DNA of 64,000 bases from Sutterella faecalis. Lineage in GTDB: Bacteria > Pseudomonadota > Gammaproteobacteria > Burkholderiales > Burkholderiaceae_F. The translations under genes were made by a program, and so were the position numbers. The stretch's first letter is position 1. Each line of letters begins with the position of its first letter. The notes beneath the pieces are model-generated. The model was given only the letters and a program-made list of their open reading frames with translations, searched no databases and was not told the DNA's origin. The stretch is taken from NCBI RefSeq assembly GCF_006337085.1, contig NZ_CP040882.1, positions 2,542,001 to 2,606,000 on the forward strand, written 5' to 3'. This document shows positions 54,468-62,783 of the stretch, piece after piece.

Positions 54468-55931
54468 ATGTCTGAAGTCGTCTCTCATCCGCTCGCCCGT
54501 CCTACGTCCGAAACCGCGTCCTTTGACTGGCGCGCATCGCCTTCGTCCGATCCCCGCAGATTGGCATTCGCGGATGCCGCTGACGGCGCGTCTTCGGAAG
54601 TCCCTGAGCGTCAGGTGCTGACAGGAGCGGCCGCCGACGAAGAGATTGAGAATCTTCTTGACCGGACGCGCAGAGGCAAAGCTGTTGCGGAAATCCATGT
54701 GCCTTTCTGCGAAACGCGCTGCGAAGGATGCGGCTGCTGGCAGAACGACTACCGTGAGCTTGAGAGCAGCCGATACGCGGATGCCGTCGTGCGCGAAATG
54801 CGTCTCTGGAGCGGCGAGCATGCGCAGTCGGGTACGCCCATTCAGGCGCTTCGCATCGGGGGCGGCAATCCCACGGCGCTTGAGCCCGTGGACATTCTGC
54901 GCATTCTTTCCAACGCGAGACGAATTCTTCCGCTTGCGAACGACTGCGAAATCGAATTTGATGCCCGCGTGCATCACTTTACCGAGGAAAAGATGGAGGC
55001 CGCGCTTGCGGGCGGCGTCACGCGCTTCCTTCTTCCCGTGAGGTCCTTCAACACGGCCGTGCGGCGCGCTGCGGGACGAGTGGAGGATGCCCATGCGGTC
55101 GTGAAGACGCTCGAGCGCCTTCTCTCCTACGACGAAGCGAGCGTTGCGGTTGAACTTAATTACGGTTTGCCGGGGCAGTCGCTGGAAGTCTGGGAAAGCG
55201 ATCTGAAAACCGCTTCCTCAATGGATCTCGACGGCCTTACGCTTCGTGCGGCGGGCGAGCCCGAATTCCCGGCCGAAGCCGAGAAAACCTTCCGCGCGGC
55301 TTCGGATGAGCTCCTTGCATCCGAGCATGCACTCGCCTTCGAGCTCCTGCCCGGCGAAGGATGGGAGGCGCGCTCGGCGCTCGGCTGGGGACGCTCGGAG
55401 CGCGAACGGAGCCTCTACCGGTCGCTTGCCATGGGCGACGCAGACCGGCTCGTCTTCGGGTCGGGCGCAAGAGGCCGTCTCTTCGGGCGCGAATACCTGA
55501 TCGAACCCGAACTCGACAAGTGGCTCGGCGCCGTCTATTCAGGCCGAAGGGCTGTGCGGGAAGTGACGCTTCCCAGACCTTATTGGCGCGCCGCAGCGCT
55601 CCTTGCACAGGGGATTGCCGCAGGGCGCTTCTCCATCACGCGTACGGAACGTGCGGGCGGCGTCATGCTGGGCGGCATCCTCGAGCCGCTCCTTGACAAC
55701 TGGCGTGCTGCCGGTCTCATCAGCGGCAAGGGCGACTGGATACGCCTCACGGAAGCGGGCGCCTTCCATCAGTTCCGCCTTGCGGGCGCAGTCAGAAATT
55801 ATGTCGAGAACATGACTTCCGAGCTCGTGGAGCTTCCCTATATTTCTTCCGTCCGGCAGTTCCCGACGGTTCCTCTCATGGCGGAAAGCGACTGGCGCTC
55901 GGCCGAGGCTTCGCTCGCGGCAGCGAGCTGA
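54468..55931 (+). CDS. Radical SAM protein, HutW/ChuW-like (anaerobic heme utilisation candidate)
   Basis: 487 residues. The CX3CX2C cluster is HVPFCETRCEGCGCWQN near residues 80-96, and the SAM-binding LRIGGGNPTAL matches HemN/HemW/HutW enzymes. NYGLPGQSLEVWESDL follows the family order. A C-terminal HemN-like winged domain (LTEAGAFHQFRLAGAVRNY) ends the protein. ChuW/HutW enzymes open the heme ring by radical methyl transfer without oxygen and release iron. The Fur-type site directly upstream indicates repression by iron, favouring this function over coproporphyrinogen oxidase. Start chosen at MSEVV (54468), after the operator; earlier starts would overlap the site. Confidence 0.85.
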   Translation: MSEVVSHPLARPTSETASFDWRASPSSDPRRLAFADAADGASSEVPERQVLTGAAADEEIENLLDRTRRGKAVAEIHVPFCETRCEGCGCWQNDYRELESSRYADAVVREMRLWSGEHAQSGTPIQALRIGGGNPTALEPVDILRILSNARRILPLANDCEIEFDARVHHFTEEKMEAALAGGVTRFLLPVRSFNTAVRRAAGRVEDAHAVVKTLERLLSYDEASVAVELNYGLPGQSLEVWESDLKTASSMDLDGLTLRAAGEPEFPAEAEKTFRAASDELLASEHALAFELLPGEGWEARSALGWGRSERERSLYRSLAMGDADRLVFGSGARGRLFGREYLIEPELDKWLGAVYSGRRAVREVTLPRPYWRAAALLAQGIAAGRFSITRTERAGGVMLGGILEPLLDNWRAAGLISGKGDWIRLTEAGAFHQFRLAGAVRNYVENMTSELVELPYISSVRQFPTVPLMAESDWRSAEASLAAAS

Positions 55932-55987
55932 CGAAATTCAGCCCTCGCCGAAAGCAGTTTTTCCGAAGCACTTTTCTTCAGAGCTGC

Positions 55988-56035
55988 GGGCATTGCGGCA
56001 ACAGAGTTTCCTCTCGCCGCAATGCCCGTTTTTTT
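55988..56035 (+). terminator. Terminator after the radical-SAM gene
   Basis: GGGCATTGCGGC (55988-55999) pairs perfectly with GCCGCAATGCCC (56016-56027), followed by GTTTTTTT. Strong. Confidence 0.95.
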
Positions 56036-56270
56036 GCGTTCGAAGTCTGCATATCTATTTCTTCTCTTGCTTAGCGGCATCGTGCAAGTGCGTTCATCCA
56101 GCTTACCGGGCAAGGAGCAGGGGGAAACATTTGCTTGCATCTCATAGAGTGAACAAGCGTTCAAACCGATGCGCGGTCGATATGATTTCGGTCCGTCTTG
56201 CTTAAAGACGCATGATTAAAAAATCAATATTTTCAATGCGCTCTATGGCGCTTTGTGAGACCAGAAAAGA

Positions 56271-57023
56271 ATGAAGAAGACCTTTGTTTCAGGGACAGTT
56301 GCGCTGATGCTCGCCGCAGCCGCGGGTGCAGCCGCTGCGGGGAGCTTTTCGCTCGGCGCCGCGACTTTCGTCAATTTCCCCGTTTATAAGGATGCGGATC
56401 CGCAGTGGTACCCGCTTCCGGTGGTTCAGTACGAAGGCGATCACTTCTATGTGAACGGCATTGAGGGCGGCGCTTATCTCTTTAAGCAGGGCGGCCATAG
56501 CCTGAGGCTTGGCGTGAGCTGGATGCCGATGTACTTCAAAACGGACCGCTCCGACAACGCCGCCGTGAGGAAGCTCGACGACCGCAAGACGAGTCTCGCG
56601 GGCATGCTTTCCTACCAGTGGGCGGGGAACTTCGGCAAGATCTCTGCCGGCATAAAGGCAGATGTTCTCGGCGAATCGGACGGCGTTCTGGTGGGCGCGG
56701 ATTATTCGTACGACTTCCGCTTCTCGAAGCTCGTCGTCACGCCTTCCATCGGCGTTCTCTGGGCCAACGACAAGTTCAACGACTACTACTTCGGAATTTC
56801 GAAGAACGAAGCGGCCAGGAGCGGCCTCGATGAATATCATCCCGACAGCGGCCTTGCCTACACCGCAGGCGTGAAGACCTCCTACGCGATCGACAACCAC
56901 TGGGTGGCGTTCGGCACGGTCGGGGCCATGCGTCTTTCCGACGAGGTGAAGGACAGCCCCATGACCGAGAGCAGCGCCGTCAACTGGACGGTCGGTGCCG
57001 GCATCATGTACCGCTTTGATTGA
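56271..57023 (+). CDS. MipA/OmpV-family outer-membrane protein
   Basis: 250 residues. Signal peptide MKKTFVSGTVALMLAAAAGA with cleavage near AAAGS. SLGAATFVNFPVYKDADPQWYPLP is the family opening; an eight- to ten-stranded barrel follows and ends VGAGIMYRFD, with the near-terminal Phe. MipA links MltA to PBP1B in E. coli, while OmpV-type relatives have other surface roles. A ribosome-like AGACCAGAAAAGA lies before the ATG. Single gene with its own terminator. Confidence 0.9.
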   Translation: MKKTFVSGTVALMLAAAAGAAAAGSFSLGAATFVNFPVYKDADPQWYPLPVVQYEGDHFYVNGIEGGAYLFKQGGHSLRLGVSWMPMYFKTDRSDNAAVRKLDDRKTSLAGMLSYQWAGNFGKISAGIKADVLGESDGVLVGADYSYDFRFSKLVVTPSIGVLWANDKFNDYYFGISKNEAARSGLDEYHPDSGLAYTAGVKTSYAIDNHWVAFGTVGAMRLSDEVKDSPMTESSAVNWTVGAGIMYRFD

Positions 57024-57054
57024 CGCCTGATCGCAAGGATTTCTGAAGCAGCAA

Positions 57055-57091
57055 AAAGTGCTCTCCGGATTGAGTTTCGGAGAGCGCTTTT
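57055..57091 (+). terminator. Terminator after MipA/OmpV gene
   Basis: AAAGTGCTCTCCG pairs with CGGAGAGCGCTTT (one wobble pair), followed by T residues. Confidence 0.9.
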
Positions 57092-57112
57092 GCTTATGGG
57101 AGGCTGGAGGCT

Positions 57113-57229
57113 CTATTGGAGCGTAAAGACCGCCGGAACGGATACTGTCCTGGCTTTCGCGAGCGGAAGCTTGATGCCGACAAGTCCGTCGGTCGACTGG
57201 ATCGGGGACATCTTCAGGCTTATCTTCAT
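57113..57229 (-). pseudogene. Second copy of the tonB 3' end (remnant)
   Basis: The first 89 bases (57113-57201) match tonB bases 59612-59700 at 79 of 89 positions, on the same strand. The match covers the last TonB residues: it reads DGLVGIKLPLAKARTVSVP and ends FTLQ, against DGLVGMKLPLAKAMTVSVP and FTLK in the real gene. The stop codon is conserved. Upstream, similarity ends and an ATG at 57227-57229 makes a 38-codon frame. Too short to be a working TonB, so it is a relic or displaced gene end. The Fic and NYN genes lie between the two copies. Confidence 0.8.
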
Positions 57230-57360
57230 CGATGATTCTTAATATTTAAAGTTTCATTCTAAAATTTAATAACGATGCAAGTAATGACAGAATAATTAAA
57301 GAAACATAAAAATTCTTTAATTATCATTAAGCTTCTTTAAATTATCGAGATTGAATCCCT

Positions 57361-58539
57361 GTGATCAGCAACAACCCGAGATCCGGCTTCATTCGCCAGA
57401 ACCAGGCCGGATCCCAGGCTTATGGTTCTTTCGTTCCGGCGTCACTCCCACCGAATCCCGCCATCCAACTCGATGACGAGCTGATCGGACTGCTCCTCGA
57501 AGCGAAGACAAAACTGGCCTATCTCAAAGGAGCTGCGAGGCACATTCCCAATATGGAGAGGTTCCTTGCCATGCATGTGCGCAAGGAGGCGCTCTTCTCG
57601 TCCCAGATCGAAGGTACGCAAGCCACGCTTGACGACATCCTCGACCCAACGCTTGTCCATGCGTGCAATCGCGACATTCTGGATGCGGTGGACAATGAGC
57701 AGGCAGTTTTATTTGCCGTGAAGCAGCTCCAGGACGTTCATGGGCTTCCCTTAAGTCTTCGGCTTCTTCGGGAGACGCACAAGGTACTCCTCAAGCATTC
57801 GAGAGGACAGGACAAATCTCCCGGAGATTTTCGACATTCCCAGAATTGGATCGGACCGACCGGCTGCTCGCTTCGAGAGGCTTCCTATGTGCCTCCCAAC
57901 CCGGACGACATGACGCAGGCGCTCAATGCCCTGGAGTTGTATCTGCATGCACCGGATGCTTTAGACCCGCTGATACGTGCTGCGCTCATTCATTATCAGT
58001 TCGAGACGATTCATCCATTTTTAGATGGCAACGGTCGCATCGGGCGCCTCTTGATCCTGCTCTTTCTTATCGATCAGAAGGTCATTGATGCCCCTTACGT
58101 TTACATCTCGTATTTCCTTAAAATTCAGCGTACTCAATACTACGAACACCTGACTTCTGTTCGTGAGAACGGAACTTACGAGGAATGGGTGAAGTTTTTC
58201 CTTCGGGCAGCCGGCGAGGCTGCTCAGAATGCGATTGAGAGCATTGAAAAGCTCTCCACACTCGCTGCGGCTTGTCGAGAAAGGATCCTTTCGGGCGTTC
58301 GCGGGACCGCAGCTCGTGCCAAGCTGGAGCGGTTTCTGAGTTACCTCGAAGGGGCGCCGATCATTGAGATCAAGCGCACGGCGAATGATCTGGGCTGGAG
58401 TTTTCCGACCACGTCCAAATACGTAAGGATCTTCTGCGAGGCCGGCATCCTGAAGGAAATATCCGGGAGGTCGCGAGGACGGGTATTTGCGTTTGAAGAC
58501 TATCTCGCTGTTCTTCGGAAAGACATGCAGCCGCTATGA
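57361..58539 (+). CDS. Fic-domain protein (class II, self-inhibited adenylyltransferase)
   Basis: 392 residues starting with GTG at 57361. Inhibitory helix motif SSQIEG at residues 80-85 with Glu84 able to block ATP, making it class II. Catalytic motif HPFLDGNGRIGR begins at His218 and is complete, so it should transfer AMP to a hydroxyl of a target protein once relieved. An N-terminal Fic_N-like part (FIRQNQAGSQAYGSFVPASL) and a C-terminal winged-helix (IEIKRTANDLGWSFPTTSKY) are visible, the common free-standing Fic layout. No antitoxin gene is needed for this class. Upstream 120 bases are very AT-rich. It lies between the duplicated tonB ends, suggesting acquisition. Confidence 0.93.
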   Translation: MISNNPRSGFIRQNQAGSQAYGSFVPASLPPNPAIQLDDELIGLLLEAKTKLAYLKGAARHIPNMERFLAMHVRKEALFSSQIEGTQATLDDILDPTLVHACNRDILDAVDNEQAVLFAVKQLQDVHGLPLSLRLLRETHKVLLKHSRGQDKSPGDFRHSQNWIGPTGCSLREASYVPPNPDDMTQALNALELYLHAPDALDPLIRAALIHYQFETIHPFLDGNGRIGRLLILLFLIDQKVIDAPYVYISYFLKIQRTQYYEHLTSVRENGTYEEWVKFFLRAAGEAAQNAIESIEKLSTLAAACRERILSGVRGTAARAKLERFLSYLEGAPIIEIKRTANDLGWSFPTTSKYVRIFCEAGILKEISGRSRGRVFAFEDYLAVLRKDMQPL

Positions 58540-58699
58540 GAGTCGGGCAGACACAGCTGCAGCTCACTATGACTAAAAAAACCGGATCCAAACCATGAAA
58601 GGCCGCAATCCAGGATTCATGGCAGAGCGCGTCGACGACCAAAAGAAAACTATGAATGGGCAACGCGGACTTTAATGCCCGCCTGAGACAGAGAGAAAG

Positions 58700-59335
58700 T
58701 CAATGCTGCACTAAGACGTCTTTTGGTAATAAGTCGAAAACGTAATCTGCATGCTCTCTAACCACATCCTTGATGCGGTGACCAAGAGGAACGACAAAAA
58801 CTGTTGCACCTTCTCTTCTTGCGAATTTCATTGCTGGTACAAAGTCGCTGTCACCAGTAACAAGAACCAATATCTGGGCGATATGTTTCAATGTTAATGC
58901 TGCCATGTCCATACCGATTCGCATGTCCACACCCTTTTGCGAAATCCGAGGCCGAAGGTCATCAGCTTTGATAGTTAACTCCGATTGCTTTGTATTAAGG
59001 AGTTTGAGAGGAATTCCCCAACCTTCAAAGGACAACTCGCCTGCGCGGACCGCGAAAAAAGGTTCCTGTCGGATTTGTGATAACAACTGCTCTTGTCGTT
59101 TAGCGGTGGGAGAGATCGAGAAATCGCGGACCCCTCCTTGTAAAGGAACAGTTTCTTTGCCCTGAAAGGGAAGAGCATCGTAATAATAAATTCGATGTAA
59201 ATGATGCTCTGCAAGCAGTGGGTGCGATTGTAGTGACGTCACCAAAGCTCGAACTTCATTTAATCCCATAGGCTGGGCGGCTGAACCCAACTTATGCTTC
59301 AGAAAACCAGCATCAATCAGAATCGCGTAATTCAT
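58700..59335 (-). CDS. NYN-domain (LabA/DUF88-like) putative ribonuclease
   Basis: 211 residues; start at MNYAILIDAGFLKHKLGS (59335). The NYN/PIN-like fold shows ILIDAGFLKHK (first Asp), a central basic region with GVDMRIGMDMAALTLKH (Asp), and VTGDSDFVPAMKFARREGA (Asp pair), the metal-binding acidic set of LabA-type nucleases. No membrane segment. Such proteins are RNases or NERD-type partners of unknown targets and are frequent in accessory regions. It is less GC-rich than the TonB operon next to it and lies in the segment bounded by the two tonB ends. Confidence 0.88.
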   Translation of the reverse strand: MNYAILIDAGFLKHKLGSAAQPMGLNEVRALVTSLQSHPLLAEHHLHRIYYYDALPFQGKETVPLQGGVRDFSISPTAKRQEQLLSQIRQEPFFAVRAGELSFEGWGIPLKLLNTKQSELTIKADDLRPRISQKGVDMRIGMDMAALTLKHIAQILVLVTGDSDFVPAMKFARREGATVFVVPLGHRIKDVVREHADYVFDLLPKDVLVQH

Positions 59336-59555
59336 AGGCACAAAAAAAGGGCGCTGCATCGGCCGGGAATCTAGTTCCCTGTTACATATCGCCGATGGCT
59401 GGCCCGTTTCTTACTGCGGGTAATTATCACCTAAAGTCAATGGTCTCGCAAGAGAGCATGTCAGAAAAAGGATGTTCAGGTATCTACGTGTTCGAAATAA
59501 GGGATAAAAGATGACTTGCAAGAAGATTCACGCAGGGCGAAACCGTAAATAACAG

Positions 59556-59594
59556 AAACGGCGCGAAACAGAAAGAAGGAGTTTCGCGCCGTTT
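59556..59594 (-). terminator. Terminator of the TonB operon
   Basis: A perfect 14-bp stem (AAACGGCGCGAAAC with GTTTCGCGCCGTTT) has an 11-base loop, 18 bases after the tonB stop; a modest T-run (TCTGTTATTT) follows on the minus strand. Confidence 0.85.
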
Positions 59595-59611
59595 GCGGAA
59601 AGAAAGAGAAG

Positions 59612-60517
59612 CTATTTCAGCGTGAAGACCACCGGAACGGATACCGTCATGGCTTTCGCGAGCGGAAGCTTCATGCCGACGAGTCCGTCGGCCGCCTGGA
59701 GCGCCGCACGGTTGAGAAGCACCGAATTGTGCTTTTCACCCACGGCAACCGAGCGGACCACGCCGTTTTCGTCAATATCGACGGTAAGAACGACACGGCC
59801 TTCAATGCCTGTCTGCCGGGCGCGTCTCGGATAGCGCTTATGCGCTTCAATTTCGCGCACGATGAGGGCAAGCGCTGTGGACTCGTCGCCGAGCGCAGCA
59901 TTTCCGCCCGCGTTCGATACGCCGCCGGCACCGCCCGACGCAGCAAGACCATTGGTGCCCGTTGAGGCTTCGGAGGGCGCCTCATCAGCAGGCTGAGGCG
60001 CTTCAATCACAGGCTTCGGAGCCGGCTTCACCGGTTTGGGAGCAGGCTTGGGCGCAGGCTTCGGTACGGGCTTGGGCTTCGGAGGAGGTGGAGGCGGCGG
60101 AGGTTCCGGTTCTGGAGGCGGCGGCGGTTCGGGCTCTGGTTCCGGCTCCGGTTCGGGTTCAGGCTCCGGTTCCGGCGGGGGAGGCGGAGGCTCAACGACA
60201 GGTTCGGGTTCCGGTTCAGGCTCAGGTTCCGGCTCGGGTTTAGGGGGCGGTTCGGGCTTCGATTCCACCTCGAAGGTGCTCTCGTCGGCCGTATGCTCGA
60301 TCAGCGGTTCCTCAACCTTCGGCTTCTCCTGAGGGTCCTCAATGCGGCGGAATTCCGTCACGGTGACGCGCTCGCGCAGAATCCCCTCGGGGAGACTCGG
60401 CACCGCAATCACCTTTTCGACCACATCGAGGCCTGCAGCGAGCACGGCCGCCACTGCCGCAGCAATGACGGAAATGCGTGCCGCCCGGGTGGCAAAATGG
60501 GACTCACCGCTCGCCAT
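59612..60517 (-). CDS. tonB: TonB energy-transducing protein
   Basis: 301 residues. One N-terminal membrane helix (ARISVIAAAVAAVLAAGLDV) is followed by a short acidic part and a very long Pro-Glu/Pro-Pro/Pro-Lys spacer (about residues 70-175) that spans the periplasm. A Gly/Ala stretch and the C-terminal TonB domain follow: HKRYPRRARQTGIEGRVVLT and ending VSVPVVFTLK. YP near the start of the domain is the receptor TonB-box contact site. The spacer is longer and more regular than in E. coli TonB (239 residues total). It overlaps exbD by 14 bases. It energises outer-membrane receptors, very likely for heme here. Confidence 0.95.
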   Translation of the reverse strand: MASGESHFATRAARISVIAAAVAAVLAAGLDVVEKVIAVPSLPEGILRERVTVTEFRRIEDPQEKPKVEEPLIEHTADESTFEVESKPEPPPKPEPEPEPEPEPEPVVEPPPPPPEPEPEPEPEPEPEPEPPPPPEPEPPPPPPPPKPKPVPKPAPKPAPKPVKPAPKPVIEAPQPADEAPSEASTGTNGLAASGGAGGVSNAGGNAALGDESTALALIVREIEAHKRYPRRARQTGIEGRVVLTVDIDENGVVRSVAVGEKHNSVLLNRAALQAADGLVGMKLPLAKAMTVSVPVVFTLK

Positions 60518-60944
60518 TGCCGCCCTCTTCAGCTGGCTCAGCAGGCGTCGAACCCGGATCGCGCGTGCTGATGACGAAGCGCCCGGCGCGCTTTACCTTG
60601 GCAAGGTCGAGCACCTTCACGAAAGCGGCAAAAGGCGCCTTTTCATCCATGTAGATGTTGAGGAGCTTGTCCGGATCCGCATCAAGCCGAAGGGAGAGTT
60701 CGTCAAGGGTCACCGGGTCGGTATTGACCGCATAGGTGCCGTCCGCCTTGACGGAGAGAAGAATTTCATTCCGCTCGTGGCTCGTCTCTGCATTCTTCGC
60801 TTCCGGGAGAATGATTTCCAGTACCGGACGAGAGAAGCTCATCGTGAGGACGAAGAAGATGATGAGCATGAAGAGACAGTCGATCAGAGGGGTGAGATCG
60901 ATCTGGGGCTCCTCGTCAAAGCCGTCGAAGAAGCTCGAATTCAT
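60504..60944 (-). CDS. exbD: ExbD-type TonB-system subunit
   Basis: 146 residues. EPQIDLTPLIDCLFMLIIFF with the membrane Asp of the proton path, and one transmembrane helix, then a periplasmic domain with LDADPDKLLNIYMDEKAPFA. Normal length. Between exbB (12-base gap) and tonB (14-base overlap). Confidence 0.95.
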   Translation of the reverse strand: MNSSFFDGFDEEPQIDLTPLIDCLFMLIIFFVLTMSFSRPVLEIILPEAKNAETSHERNEILLSVKADGTYAVNTDPVTLDELSLRLDADPDKLLNIYMDEKAPFAAFVKVLDLAKVKRAGRFVISTRDPGSTPAEPAEEGGNGER

Positions 60945-60956
60945 GGCGCGCTCCTC

Positions 60957-61610
60957 TTAGAGACCGGAATTTTCGTCGGCGCCTTTGGCGCGCTTCGCCC
61001 GGATCTTTCTCATCACTTCGAGCGCGCGGTAGCTGTGCTCGATCGCTTCAATATGAAAGCCCCTGAATTTGAGCATCAGGTAGTAGTAGCACATGAGGGT
61101 CGGGATCGCGACCGAGAGACCCATGATGGTGGTGATGAGCGCGGACCAGATGCCGGAAGCGAGGATCTGGGCGTTGGCGTGCGTGACGTCGCTCATGCTC
61201 TGAAAGACGTCGACCATGCCCCAGACGGTGCCGAGCAGGCCGAGAAGCGGGGAAACGACGGAGATGAGCTTCAGCCAGCAGAGACCGTTCGTGACGCGCT
61301 TGAAGTTGCGGTGAAAGAGGTAGCCCACTTCGGCGCGGATGTCGTCGGAGTGTTCGCCGTGCGTGGTGACGATTTCGTAGATGATGCGGATGAGCGGATT
61401 GGCCTTGTTCGGATCCACGAATCTCAGGCACCGTTCGTTGCCGCGTTCAAGATCAAGAAAGTCGCGGCGGAAATTGCGCCAGACGGCCGTCATGTAAATC
61501 AGCTGCCAGACGGCAAGGTAGACGGCAAAGAGGGCTACAAAGACAAGCGCTACGCCGGCCGGACCGATCATGGAATAGATGTAGGCGAGTCTGTCTGCTG
61601 AGAGTTCCAT
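60957..61610 (-). CDS. exbB: ExbB/TolQ/MotA-type proton channel subunit
   Basis: 217 residues from the ATG at 61610. Three helices: the first IGPAGVALVFVALFAVYLAV; the second and third in SPLLGLLGTVWGMVDVFQSM and ALITTIMGLSVAIPTLMCYY, with the family GLLGTVWGM and the A-I-P-T proton-path residues. With ExbD it forms the motor for TonB. First of the exbB-exbD-tonB set, following the flavodoxin-like gene by about 60 bases, so one operon with the heme genes is likely. Confidence 0.94.
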   Translation of the reverse strand: MELSADRLAYIYSMIGPAGVALVFVALFAVYLAVWQLIYMTAVWRNFRRDFLDLERGNERCLRFVDPNKANPLIRIIYEIVTTHGEHSDDIRAEVGYLFHRNFKRVTNGLCWLKLISVVSPLLGLLGTVWGMVDVFQSMSDVTHANAQILASGIWSALITTIMGLSVAIPTLMCYYYLMLKFRGFHIEAIEHSYRALEVMRKIRAKRAKGADENSGL

Positions 61611-61672
61611 TTTTATGTTTCCCCTTCTTCTGCTTTGCCCCTCCGGGAGAAGGAGGGGCATCGAGGAGATAA

Positions 61673-62176
61673 TCAGTTGAAGAATTGCTGCCAGGCCTTG
61701 ACGGCGTCGATCGTGTCGAGGCGGTCGGGATGGTGTTCCGCGGCCTTCCTTCGGGCTTCGCGTTCGGGGGAGACTTCGCCGCCCATCATGGCCGACATGT
61801 GCGCGAAGAGTTCCGGGTCAATCCTGCCCTGGCAGAGGAAGGTGCCGGCGAGCTCAGCGTCGGGCGCGGAAGCGACGAGCGCTTCCGAGGTCTTCTTCAT
61901 CCATTCCTGAGCGCGTTCAGCCTTCGGGTCGCCGCCCATCGTCGCAAAGCAGGCGATTTTCTTGCCGGCAAGCTTCGGAGCGACAGCCTTCGTGTCTTCC
62001 GGGGCCATGCCGCGGTCGCACCAGAAGAAGAGGCCGACGGGATTAAAGCCGGAGAGGTCCTCAGGGAGCTTCTCAGCCGTGGTGAGAAGCGCGTCCGGGA
62101 GGCTGTCCGCCACGGCATGGGCGATGACCCGCGTATTGCCGGTTTTGGAACTCACAATCAGAAGGGGCTTTGTCAT
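61673..62176 (-). CDS. Flavodoxin-like protein of the heme operon
   Basis: 167 residues. The phosphate-binding loop LIVSSKTGNTRVIAHAVADS is the flavodoxin motif T/S-x-T-G-N-T, and GLFFWCDRGMAPEDTKA lies where FMN loops fall. This matches the short 'flavodoxin family protein' group found beside anaerobic heme-degrading or bilin-reducing systems (HmuF- and BilS-like). It would feed electrons to a heme-opening enzyme. Gap of 22 bases from hutX, so co-transcribed. Confidence 0.85.
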   Translation of the reverse strand: MTKPLLIVSSKTGNTRVIAHAVADSLPDALLTTAEKLPEDLSGFNPVGLFFWCDRGMAPEDTKAVAPKLAGKKIACFATMGGDPKAERAQEWMKKTSEALVASAPDAELAGTFLCQGRIDPELFAHMSAMMGGEVSPEREARRKAAEHHPDRLDTIDAVKAWQQFFN

Positions 62177-62198
62177 TTCTTTTCGTCTCCGGAAGGAA

Positions 62199-62732
62199 TC
62201 AGGCGCAGAACTTTTCGCGGTCGGCGAAGAACGCGGTCTTCACCGATTCGATGATCTGGTGGTTTTCGCGGCCTGCGTAGACGGAGAAGCTCACGCGGCC
62301 TTCGGCGTCAAAGAAGAGGACGGAGAGCGATTCGCGACCCATGAAGGGCATCGTGACGAAGGCGGCAGCCTTGATTTTTTCGTAGGCAATGTGGCCGCCC
62401 ACAACCGCATCCTTCGCGAGGATGTTGTAGTAGCCCATGGCGCGCTTGCCGGTTGAGAGCTTTGCCGCGATTTCAAAGACGTGGCCTTCGTGGGTGATGA
62501 AGAGCGTGACTTTGTCCCAGGCAGCAAGCGCTGCCCAGACTTCGTCGAAGCGCTCGGTCATGTCGCCCGACACAAAGGAGACGCGGTCGGCGGGAAGACG
62601 CCGGGCGGCTTCGAGTTCGGTCATGCCGAGCTTGCTGGCAATGGAAGAGACCGTCACCGGGAACTTCGCGTTCATGAGTTCGTTGATGGTTGCGGCTTCG
62701 GCTTCCGTGGGGGTGATGCGTTCAATCGTCAT
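62199..62732 (-). CDS. hutX: Heme utilisation carrier protein HutX (ChuX/HutX family)
   Basis: 177 residues. Family features: FDEVWAALAAWDKVTLFITH, LSTGKRAMGYYNILAKDAVV, GHIAYEKIKAAAFVTMPFMG and SLSVLFFDAEGRVSFSVYAG. HutX dimers bind heme in the cytosol and pass it to a degrading enzyme. It stands downstream of the ECF-type ATPase and upstream of the flavodoxin and TonB genes. Confidence 0.92.
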   Translation of the reverse strand: MTIERITPTEAEAATINELMNAKFPVTVSSIASKLGMTELEAARRLPADRVSFVSGDMTERFDEVWAALAAWDKVTLFITHEGHVFEIAAKLSTGKRAMGYYNILAKDAVVGGHIAYEKIKAAAFVTMPFMGRESLSVLFFDAEGRVSFSVYAGRENHQIIESVKTAFFADREKFCA

Positions 62733-62783
62733 TTGGGTTTCAATCCATGGGTATGAAAGGGGTTGGAAATGGCGCGTGCCTTA

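Noticed and set aside
60036..60332. Gly/Ser-repeat protein on the plus strand opposite tonB
   Set aside because: Antisense of the Pro-Glu repeat of TonB.
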